Shown piece after piece: positions 36,043 through 42,412 of a DNA stretch of 64,000 bases. The DNA is from DATBQN01 sp963755825 (GTDB taxonomy: Bacteria; Acidobacteriota; Thermoanaerobaculia; Multivoradales; UBA5704): the NCBI GenBank assembly GCA_963755825.1, contig CAVWLA010000003.1, positions 2,294,001 through 2,358,000 on the forward strand. Direction: 5' to 3'. A program made the translations under genes and the position numbers. Numbering within the stretch: position 1 is the stretch's first letter; each line of letters begins with the position of its first letter. The notes under the pieces were generated by a model, which ran no database searches, was not told the origin of the DNA, and saw nothing but the letters and a program-made list of their open reading frames with translations.

Positions 36043-36819
36043 ATGGAAGAGACTGCGCACGATCGCCTCCGCGCCGTCGTCGTCGACGACGAGGCGGCGG
36101 CGCGCGCGCTCCTCGCCGAATATCTGGCGGCGGAGCCGGCGCCCGGAGTGCCGCGCGTCGAGGTGGTCGCCGAGTGCGCCGACGGCTTCGCGGCGGTCAA
36201 GGCGATCGTCGAGCTGGCGCCGGACCTCGTCTTCCTCGACGTGCAGATGCCCAAGCTCTCCGGCTTCGAAGTGCTCGAGCTGCTCGCCGATCCGCCGGCG
36301 GTGGTCTTCACCACCGCCTACGAGGAGCACGCTCTGCGGGCCTTCGAGGTGCACGCCGTCGACTATCTCTTGAAGCCCTACTCGCCCGAGCGCCTGGCCG
36401 AGGCCGTGGCGCGCGCCGCCGAGCGGCTCGCCGCCGGCGACCACCCGCCCGCCGCCGCCCTCGCGAGGACGGCGCGCGCCGCCCGCGGAAGGCCCTACGC
36501 CGACCGCCTGCTGGTGCGCGAGGAGTCGCGCATCCGGGTGATCCCGGCGGCCAGGCTGGACTACGCCGAGGCGCAGGACGACTACGTGCTCCTCAAGGCC
36601 GATGGCGCCAAGCACCGCAAGCAGCAGACCTTGGCCGAGCTCGAGGCCGAGCTCGATCCGGCCCGCTTCATCCGCATCCACCGCTCCTACCTCCTCAACC
36701 TCGACCGCCTGGAGCGCCTGGAGCTCTACGCCAAGGACAGCCGCGTCGCCATCCTCGCCGACGGCACGAGGCTGCCGGTCTCGCGGGCCGGGTACGCGAG
36801 GCTGCGGGAGCTGCTGTAA
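36043..36819 (+). CDS. LytTR-family response regulator
   Basis: 258 aa. Receiver domain at residues 1-125: VVVDDEAAARALL, phosphoacceptor Asp in LVFLDVQMPKLSGFEVL, FTTAYEEHALRAFEVHAVDYLLKPYSPERL with the Thr and Lys switch residues. The LytTR DNA-binding domain is at about 155-258 (RIRVIPAARLDYAEAQDDYV, FIRIHRSYLLNL). ATG at 36043 follows the kinase stop by one base, so the two are co-translated. LytTR regulators usually bind direct repeats upstream of target operons, here perhaps the LiaF/DUF2339 operon. Confidence 0.92.
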   Translation: MEETAHDRLRAVVVDDEAAARALLAEYLAAEPAPGVPRVEVVAECADGFAAVKAIVELAPDLVFLDVQMPKLSGFEVLELLADPPAVVFTTAYEEHALRAFEVHAVDYLLKPYSPERLAEAVARAAERLAAGDHPPAAALARTARAARGRPYADRLLVREESRIRVIPAARLDYAEAQDDYVLLKADGAKHRKQQTLAELEAELDPARFIRIHRSYLLNLDRLERLELYAKDSRVAILADGTRLPVSRAGYARLRELL

Positions 36820-36883
36820 GAGGGGAATCGAGCGGGCGAGCCTTCGTCTGCCGGCTTTCGATCGGGTGTTCGGTGGACGCTCG

Positions 36884-37266
36884 CTAGCCTTCCGGCGCTC
36901 CCTCGATGTCCTGACCGAAGACGATGCCGACACCGTTGACATCGCTCAAGCGAAATTCGCGGATGCCATACGGCTGGTCGGTCGGCTCGTCCGCAACCTC
37001 GGCGCCTCGGCCGACGATCTCTCGATAGTAGGAGTTCACGTCCTTCACCCACTGAAACAGGTGGACGCCGCTGGGGACCGTGCCGGCTTTGACGAAGTGA
37101 ATCGCCGAGTTGTCCCGCCACACGACCGCATAGCCTCGTCGCCGAAGTCCCAGGTAAAGCCCAGGACATCACGATAGAAGGCTGCGGTTCGCTCGACGTC
37201 CGGCACGTGGAGCACCGGGGCGCCTTGAATGAATTGTTTTGGACTCGATGATAGTGGGTCGGGCAT
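36884..37266 (-). CDS. Glyoxalase/VOC-family protein, frame broken by one missing base
   Basis: Two overlapping reading frames join into one vicinal-oxygen-chelate domain of about 127 aa. The first (37266 to about 37129) has VLHVPDVERTAAFYRDVLGF, the second (about 37128 to 36884) has WRDNSAIHFVKAG, GVHLFQWVKDVNSYYREIV and FRLSDVNGVGIVFGQ. A missing base near 37128 separates them. Members bind a divalent metal and act as glyoxalases, dioxygenases or resistance proteins. The ATG at 37266 follows a GTTAGGAG sequence that serves as ribosome site and resembles an attC core, as in integron cassettes. The lower GC than the neighbours suggests transfer. Confidence 0.65.
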
Positions 37267-37273
37267 GAGGCGC

Positions 37274-37280
37274 TCCTAAC
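37274..37280 (-). other. attC-core-like GTTAGGA in front of the glyoxalase gene
   Basis: On the minus strand GTTAGGA sits eight bases before the glyoxalase ATG, like the insertion core site (GTTRRRY) upstream of cassette genes; the last base deviates from Y. Confidence 0.35.
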
Positions 37281-37357
37281 GTATTCGGCGTAGGTTCGTA
37301 AGGTGCGAACGCCCCCACTTCCACGAGCTTTCGCAGGCGACCAGCCGCGTTCGAGTC

Positions 37358-37436
37358 ACCTAACGACCTTGGCTCTCGACGGCGATGATTGTCCCTTGCC
37401 TTGCCTATTCCAGAACCGCCGCCAGGAGGGTTAGGA
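37358..37436 (-). repeat. Candidate attC recombination site (79 bp)
   Basis: Read on the minus strand from 37436: R'' core TCCTAAC (37436-37430), five-base spacer, TGGC-type L'' box; at the other end L' with GAGAGCCA, five-base spacer AGGTC and R' core GTTAGGT (37364-37358), which fits GTTRRRY exactly. CCTAAC/GTTAGG and TGGC/GCCA pair in the folded strand with equal 5-base spacers, as in integron attC sites, and 79 bp is within the usual length. It begins 10 bases after the stop of the proline-rich gene, the normal position. Covariance-model scoring has not been done. Confidence 0.55.
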
Positions 37437-37445
37437 GTCACTTTC

Positions 37446-37580
37446 TCATCGCTTCGGCGGTGGAGGCGGTGGAGGCGGCGGCTTCACCTGCTGAACTGGC
37501 CGCGGGGTTGAACCACCACCGCGGAAGTTGCTAGGCGGTTTCTCCGGACGGCCCGGCGGCGGAGTCGGCTGCTTTGTCAT
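37446..37580 (-). CDS. 44-residue proline-rich microprotein, coupled to DUF6338 gene
   Basis: ATG at 37580 overlaps the TGA of the upstream DUF6338 gene (ATGA), and the stop is at 37446-37448. The peptide starts MTKQPTPPPGRPEKPP, has an RGGG turn, and ends with a run of nine prolines then KR. It is about 45 percent proline, unlikely to fold alone, and looks like an SH3-like or polyproline ligand or a tether. The translational coupling and its place before the attC-like site argue that it is a real second gene of the same cassette. Function unknown. Confidence 0.6.
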   Translation of the reverse strand: MTKQPTPPPGRPEKPPSNFRGGGSTPRPVQQVKPPPPPPPPPKR

Positions 37581-38173
37581 TTGTCCGAACCTTTCTTGTC
37601 GCGAAGCATAGGGGTCATGAACTCTATCATTTCGACTTGTGTGACCGGAACAACTATTGTATCAACACCCTGGAGAGGAGTGGATTTCTCTGGCTCGAGC
37701 CACTCGCCGTCAACAACCAGGAAGTGACCTTTCTCCGGCGAGCTGGGCCATTCCTCGGCCCAGCCATAAAGGCGTCGCTCGCCGGTAAGATGCAGAACCA
37801 CGTAGGAATCATGGCGGGCAAATGCCGAATACCACTCGGATGGAAGAGAGTTCTGTCGGGTGATTCGAAGCCGGCGGAGGATTCTGTGGAGAAGATCGTG
37901 ATTGGCGCCTGCGGCAAAGAGGGTTCCAACGACTAAAGCCAGAGCGACACCGAAAGCGAGCGTCGACTGGTCGTCCTTCGGGAGCTGGGGCCACGTAAGC
38001 CGCACTAGCCAGAGAAGAGCGTTCGTGATTGCAGTTAGTATAAACGCATGGACAAGTCTCTCGAATTGTGGCGGCTTTGGATAGGGCGTCAGTCCGTGAA
38101 ACACCCAAGCAGCCACGAAACCCGGTAGCAGGAAGAAGAGAAGACGGCCAAGTTCGTTCGTTATCAGGTCCAT
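37577..38173 (-). CDS. DUF6338-like membrane protein
   Basis: 198 aa. N-terminal helix LGRLLFFLLPGFVAAWVFHG, a conserved YPKPPQFERLVHAFI segment, then helices ILTAITNALLWLVRL and LAFGVALALVVGTLFAAG. The rest (about 100-198) is a soluble domain with RQNSLPSEWYSAFARHDSYV, VVLHLTGERRLYGW and LVVDGEWLEP. This layout matches what I recall of the DUF6338 family, often seen in mobile or accessory regions. ATG 38173 is chosen by the helix start; 38212 is a longer option. GC is clearly lower than in the core genes. It overlaps the proline-rich gene by ATGA. Function unknown; possibly a defence or stress cassette. Confidence 0.65.
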   Translation of the reverse strand: MDLITNELGRLLFFLLPGFVAAWVFHGLTPYPKPPQFERLVHAFILTAITNALLWLVRLTWPQLPKDDQSTLAFGVALALVVGTLFAAGANHDLLHRILRRLRITRQNSLPSEWYSAFARHDSYVVLHLTGERRLYGWAEEWPSSPEKGHFLVVDGEWLEPEKSTPLQGVDTIVVPVTQVEMIEFMTPMLRDKKGSDK

Positions 38174-38364
38174 TCGAAGTTCTCGACGTTCCGAGTGCTG
38201 CCCCAACGTCACCTAGGTCGGCGGCGTGCCGCACGTTATGCGATACTCATCTGTTCGACCGTTGGAAGGGACATTTGCCTTTCCGCTCGGGATCGAATCA
38301 ATCGATACAACCTGCGGCAGCAGGAACTCGCCGCGCCAGCAAAACCAATCGTGCTCTCAGAGAC

Positions 38365-38403
38365 GTCTAACACCGTAATGCGCGTTCTTAGACCGCGTTA
38401 GCC
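38365..38403 (-). repeat. Short attC-like inverted repeat at the end of an ORFan gene
   Basis: On the minus strand GGCTAAC (38403-38397) and GTTAGAC (38371-38365) face each other with GCGGT/ACGGT spacers. GTTAGAC is a classical attC core. The TAA stop of the upstream ORF (38390-38388) lies inside, as is common in cassettes. At 39 bp it is shorter than known attC sites (about 57 bp upward), so it is only attC-like or degenerate. Confidence 0.35.
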
Positions 38404-38834
38404 CTGTGCCATATCTGCGCTTTGTGAACTTGGCCAGTCCAAAAGGCCAGGTAGGCATCGCCTTGGGTTGACGCCAGTCCGAGTTCCTTGACTAATGCAC
38501 GGAAGCCCTCGCTCGGCTGGTAGTCAGAACTGCTAATAGCGACAGCGCTCACAAGAAAGCCGGCTTGTTCATAGCTGTCACAGGAAATTCGTCCGAGAAA
38601 GTCTCCGAGGATTGCTCGATGGAGGTATGTCCACTCTGGCACGCCGAGCTCCAATGGGGACTGCCTCACATTGAAGAGATTGAAAGAAATGCCACGAACC
38701 AGATCAGAGTAGAGGACCAGAGCTCCCTGGCGAGCCGTCTCCCCTAAGCGCTTCTCCAACTCCTTCCGAGCACAGGTATCGCCGTCTGCGTAGTTCCAAT
38801 GAAGCTTTCGGATCCTTCCTAGTACAGGGTCCAT
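38388..38834 (-). CDS. ORFan protein of the cassette cluster
   Basis: 148 aa from ATG 38834. I do not recognise it. It is soluble and of mixed composition with several Trp, Tyr and Cys: KLHWNYADGDTCARKELEKR at the start, SFNLFNVRQSPLELGVPEW, RISCDSYEQAGFLVSAVAIS, YLAFWTGQVHKAQIW at the end. Codon use is far less G/C-biased at third positions than in neighbouring core genes, which points to transfer. The stop lies inside an attC-like inverted repeat. Just upstream (about 38855-38880) CGAGTTGCG and CGCAGCTCG form a hairpin. Confidence 0.55.
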   Translation of the reverse strand: MDPVLGRIRKLHWNYADGDTCARKELEKRLGETARQGALVLYSDLVRGISFNLFNVRQSPLELGVPEWTYLHRAILGDFLGRISCDSYEQAGFLVSAVAISSSDYQPSEGFRALVKELGLASTQGDAYLAFWTGQVHKAQIWHRANAV

Positions 38835-39271
38835 GCGAAACGTTCCAATAGTTGTCGAGCTGCGTCTCTGCCGCAACTCGAATTCAAACGACTGCCGCCC
38901 GAGTCTCTGCCACGCCTCTGTTTATCCGCGTGGCCAATGGCTATTTAGGAGGAGCGGATAGAAAGTTAGCGTCATTATATATGATCATTTGAATCAGTTC
39001 AGTATAGCCGCAGGAATCAGCAATGTCAATTGCCACAGCAGTCTGTTGCATCAGCGGCCTGGAGACAGGCTGAGCGCTCGGGCGATCGCGTCGTTTTACT
39101 CCCTTTTAGGGATTCCGGGAGATAGGCCGCCGCGATGCTCCGAGACGGTCAGGAGGATAGTCGTATGGATGTCGCTGGAGACGTCGAGCACCTATTTACA
39201 CGCCCCTGAAGAATTGGCCGATCTCTCGTATCAGTGACATGGTCATCGCGGGAGGTTTGGGTCGGGTGCTA
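38835..39271. other. A/T-rich stretch without intact gene
   Basis: 437 bases of low GC with only short open frames. It contains an imperfect hairpin near 38855-38880, a very A/T-rich patch around 38960-39000, and at its right end a recombinase-like remnant (listed separately). No intact gene or RNA recognised. Confidence 0.4.
39160..39240 (+). pseudogene. Relic of tyrosine recombinase C-terminus
   Basis: The frame reads WMSLETSSTYLHAPEELADL before TGA. This resembles the last helix of tyrosine recombinases, where LGHxSLxTTxxYLHAxxEEL carries the nucleophilic Tyr. No upstream catalytic box (Arg, HxxR) is found in the same frame, so it is a fragment at best. Confidence 0.35.
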
Positions 39272-39352
39272 TCAGTCCTCGATGAAGTTCTTCTCCATCC
39301 GCCCGAGATCCACGGCGAAGTTGAACAGAGCTGAGAGCACGTTCCGGGTTCG
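39272..39352 (-). pseudogene. Relic of recombinase core-binding domain
   Basis: On the minus strand the frame reads RTRNVLSALFNFAVDLGRME and ends KNFIED before a stop. This matches the N-terminal SAM-like domain of phage-type integrases (NRxLSxLxxLFNFAVxxGxIexNP). The remainder is missing. It faces the other relic from the opposite strand. Confidence 0.35.
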
Positions 39353-39479
39353 GGATTGACGACTGCGGCGCTCCCACGGTGGATGATCTCGTCGAGCGGG
39401 AGCACCACCTCGGCCCCGCGGGCGGTGCGCGTGCCTCGCGAGCCGCCCTGCCGATGATCGCCGCCCCGCTTCTGAGCGG

Positions 39480-39620
39480 CCCGCCCATCCCCTAAGCGAC
39501 CTACTCATCCCCTGAGCATCCCCCGCAGCCCCTGAGCCACCCGCTCAGCGGCTGCGCGGCTCGCACAACCGCTGCGCGAGCCGCGCAACCGCTACGCGGC
39601 GCACTCACCCGCTGCGGGCC
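39480..39620. repeat. Low-complexity GC-rich repeats with 11-bp hairpin
   Basis: Repeated short units (CCCCTGAGC-type, then CAACCGCTGCGCG-type) fill this gap. GCGCGGCTCGC (39554-39564) and GCGAGCCGCGC (39576-39586) are a perfect 11-bp inverted repeat around an 11-base loop. No T-run follows. Confidence 0.5.
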
Positions 39621-39662
39621 GACCTTTTCTCTTTTTTCATCGCTTGCGCCCTCGCCAAGCTC

Positions 39663-39765
39663 GAAATCTTCAGCGCAAGCCCTACTTCTTCAAGACCATC
39701 CAGGAAATCTTCGGCGCAAGCCCTCTTTCTTCGAGGCCATCCGGGAAATCTCGGCCGCGAGGCCG
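39663..39765. repeat. 41-bp tandem repeat, about 2.5 copies
   Basis: Copies start at 39663, 39704 and 39745, each opening with GAAATCT and containing GCGCAAGCCC and TTCTTC; the period is 41 bp in both steps. The third copy is partial and more diverged. The period is not a multiple of three, so it is not coding. It lies between the recombinase relics and the Cys-rich gene. Confidence 0.65.
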
Positions 39766-39823
39766 CGTTCCCCGGATGTAGAGCGGAAACTCTCGCCGAA
39801 TCTCGTCTCCTCGGTAAAGTTTC

Positions 39824-40773
39824 CTAGAAATCTGTGCAGGTTGCTCCGTAGAACGGACCGCTCGGATAGCTGCAGGTGTAGGAAGTCGATTCATCGCAGT
39901 AGAAATACGAGTCGAAATAGCCGGTCTCGACGTAGCTCGGCGGCGCATGGCAGTAGGTCGTGACTTCCCAGTAGGTCGTGCGGATGGTCTGCTCTACGAG
40001 TTGTAGATTTCGCCGGTCGCGCCGGAGCCATAACAGCCGTCGGGACCGAACGACGTCGAGCCGGCGACGTGCGGCCCGTCGCTGGTGTAGCTGACGCTCA
40101 CCGGATCGGTGCAGGGCGGCGCTGGGTTGCAGGCTTCGACGCAGAGGTCGTATTGGTCGTCGCAGTCCTGGCAGCTCCGCAGGCCGGGGCAGGTCTCCGG
40201 GTAGCAAGCTTCCCGATCCGACTCGCAGGCGTCCTGGCAGCCGCTGTCTGCGCCGGAGATCGAGGTGAGGAAGCGGCCGCCCTTCGGTGCCACCGGGAGC
40301 TTGAAGACGGTCAGGGTCGGAGTCGTCGGGAGGGCCTCGAAGTCGGCTTGGCGGATCGCCTGGCTGGCCTCGCGGAGGGTCCTCCAGGAGAGCTGCTGCA
40401 CGGGGTGACCGTCGGCCAGCACCTCGAAGACGATCGCGCGGGCTCCTTCGGTCGACCAGCGGTCGAGCTGGGCGCGGAGGTCCGGGCGGGCGGCGAAGAG
40501 GAGGAGCACGCCCCCCGCCGCCTGCCCTGGCGCGACCGCCGTGGTCTCCTTGAGGAAGTCGCTGCCGTCGACGCGGACGACGAGGTCGATTCGGCGGGCG
40601 TCCTGGATGGCGCGGTCGGTGCCCAGCCTATAGAGGAGCGCGGGGCTCGCGGCCTGGTGGGCGGCGGCCGCCGGGTGGCGGCCGGCGCCGGGCGGGGCGA
40701 GCCAGCTCGGTTGGGCTCGACCGGCGAGCGAGGCGGTGAGGAGCAGCGCGGCGAAGAGGGCGGACGTTTTCAT
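39824..40773 (-). CDS. Cysteine-rich secreted protein, frame broken near 40,000
   Basis: ATG 40773 follows a GGAGACC site and starts a signal peptide (MKTSALFAALLLTASLAG). The middle (about 40-175) has an alpha/beta character (RIDLVVRVDGSDFLKE, LTVFKLPVAPKGGRF). From about 185 it is a Cys-rich segment (DSGCQDACESDREACYPETC) with about ten Cys. The first frame stops at 39994 (TAG), but the adjacent frame carries on at once with LVEQTIRTTYWEVTTYCHAP and four more Cys to a stop at 39824. One lost base near 40,000 explains this. Without the repair the product is 259 aa. I do not recognise a family; disulfide-rich and exported. Confidence 0.55.
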
Positions 40774-40923
40774 GACGGTCTCCTTCGAGCGACGGACGTG
40801 GAACCGCGAAGGTGAACAACTACTGAAGATGTGCCGGCAGGCCGCCGCGGTGAGCTTTTCCGGGCGCACCTGGCCTCACATCCACCCGCCGGATCGGCTC
40901 CCACTTCCGCTACTCTCCGCCGG

Positions 40924-42063
40924 GTGACCGTCCAGCACTTGGTGACCGGCAGAGTGCGGCTTCTCCTTGTCGGGGGCGGCCATGCCCATCTCGAGGTCAT
41001 GCGGCGGCTGGCTGGCGATCCGCCGGGGGTGGAGCTGACGGTGGTGTCGCTCGAGGCGCGGCAGCACTACACGGGGATGGTCCCCGGCTACCTGCAGGGC
41101 ACCTATTCGGAGGATGAGATCTCGGTCGACCTGGCGCGCCTCGCGGCGCGCTCGGGCGGCCGCTTCGTCGCCGGCCGGGCGGTGGCGGTCGATCCGCGGG
41201 AGCGGCGGGTCGCCCTCGCCGGGGGCGGCGAGCTGGGCTACGAGCTGGTCTCCTTCGCCGTCGGCTCGCTGCCGGCCGGCGCCGGCGAGCCGGCCATCGC
41301 GGCGCACGCGGCGGGCGTCAAGCCGCTGACGCGGGTGACCGACCTCCGCGCGCGGCTGCTCGAGCTCGCCGGCCGCACCGAGGCGGGAGAGCGCGCCGCC
41401 GTCGCCGTGGTGGGCGGCGGGGCGGCCGGGGTCGAGGTGGCCTTCGCCGCCGCCCGCCTCCTCGACGACGCGAGGGTCGAGCGCCAGGTGACGATCCTGG
41501 ACGGCGGCGCGGAGATCCTCGCCGGCTCCTCGGCGCGCTTCCGCGCCCGCGCCCTCGAGGTGCTCGCCGGCCGCGGCATCGCCGTCCGCACCGGGGTGAA
41601 GGCGCTCGCCGTCCAGGCCGACGCGGTCGACCTCGACGACGGCTCGCGGCTGCCGTCCGACCTAACCGTCTGGCTCACCGGCGCCGTCGCCCAGCCGCTC
41701 TTCCAGGGCTCCGGCCTCGCCGTCGACGAGCGCGGCTTCCTCCTCCTCGACGATTCGCTCCGCGCCGTCGGCGATCCGCGCATCTTCGCCGCCGGCGACT
41801 GCGGCACCCTCGCCAGCCATCCCGCGACGCCGAAGGCAGGGGTCTACGCGGTGCGCGAGGGGCCCGTCCTCTGGGGGAGCCTGCTCGCCACCCTCGGCCG
41901 CACGCCGCCGCCCCGCTACCGGCCGCAGCACGGCTTTCTTTCCCTCCTCAATACCGCCGACGGCCGCGCCCTTCTCTCCTATAAAGGATGGACCGCCCAC
42001 GCGCGCTGGGCCTGGCGGCTCAAGGACGGCATCGACCGCCGCTTCATGGCCCGCTACCGGTGA
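40924..42063 (+). CDS. FAD/NAD(P)-dependent oxidoreductase (NDH-2/SelD-associated type)
   Basis: 379 aa. FAD-binding GGGHAHLEVMRRL near the N-terminus, NAD(P)-binding VVGGGAAGVEVAFAAARLL at about 160, and the second FAD motif FAAGDCGTLASHP at about 300. The GGHAHLEV start, HYTGMVPGYLQGTYS and the tail FLSLLNTADGRALLSYKGW match the pyridine-nucleotide oxidoreductase found alone or fused to selenide water dikinase (SelD), a single-component NADH dehydrogenase relative. No SelD is next to it. GTG 40924 is chosen because it gives the shortest leader before the dinucleotide fold; GTG 40942 is possible. Divergent from the Cys-rich gene. Confidence 0.78.
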   Translation: MTVQHLVTGRVRLLLVGGGHAHLEVMRRLAGDPPGVELTVVSLEARQHYTGMVPGYLQGTYSEDEISVDLARLAARSGGRFVAGRAVAVDPRERRVALAGGGELGYELVSFAVGSLPAGAGEPAIAAHAAGVKPLTRVTDLRARLLELAGRTEAGERAAVAVVGGGAAGVEVAFAAARLLDDARVERQVTILDGGAEILAGSSARFRARALEVLAGRGIAVRTGVKALAVQADAVDLDDGSRLPSDLTVWLTGAVAQPLFQGSGLAVDERGFLLLDDSLRAVGDPRIFAAGDCGTLASHPATPKAGVYAVREGPVLWGSLLATLGRTPPPRYRPQHGFLSLLNTADGRALLSYKGWTAHARWAWRLKDGIDRRFMARYR

Positions 42064-42181
42064 GCACGCACGGCACCGCCCCGCCGGCCGTCCATCCGGC
42101 CGGCCGACCGGTCCGTAGAAGGGCTGGGATGCGCGCCGGAGGTTCTCAGAGGCTGTGTTGTTGCGGGCGCCAAAGGTTTCG

Positions 42182-42399
42182 GCGTCTCATCCCGCGAAAT
42201 GGTTCGCTTGTCATCCTGAGCGCCTGTAAATTTTCTGCGGCGCGCCAGAAGTTTGCGGCGGTCTCATCCCGCGAAGCGGTTCAAATTGTCATCCTGAGCG
42301 GAGCGAAGGATCTGGGGGAGGGAACGCTCCAAATAATTGACAGCGTTTGGCTTAGAGATTCCCCCGCCCGGATCCTTCGCTTCGCTCAGGATGACAATT
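42182..42399. repeat. CATCCTGAGCG repeat cluster with long inverted repeat
   Basis: The 349-base gap 42064-42412 is filled by repeats. TGTCATCCTGAGCG occurs at about 42209-42222 and 42287-42300 and, inverted, at about 42383-42396. The second and third copies extend over 39 bases (42285-42323 and 42361-42399) as a near-perfect inverted repeat, including GAGCGAAGGATC, separated by 37 bases. The first two copies are also preceded by a direct repeat TCTCATCCCGCGAA. I recall this motif as a widespread intergenic repeat in several phyla. Confidence 0.8.
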
Positions 42400-42412
42400 T
42401 AAGAGAGTATCG

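Noticed and set aside
38204..38247. Third attC site (GCATAAC and GTTGGGG on the minus strand)
   Set aside because: Only the AAC/GTT cores pair and the inner boxes do not match; left out of the feature list.
38195..38401. Plus-strand ORF of 68 codons in the cassette cluster
   Set aside because: No ribosome site or family, and it crosses the attC-like site and the end of the minus-strand gene.
39480..39620. CRISPR-like array of short repeats
   Set aside because: Units are short, variable and without regular spacers; no cas genes in the window.
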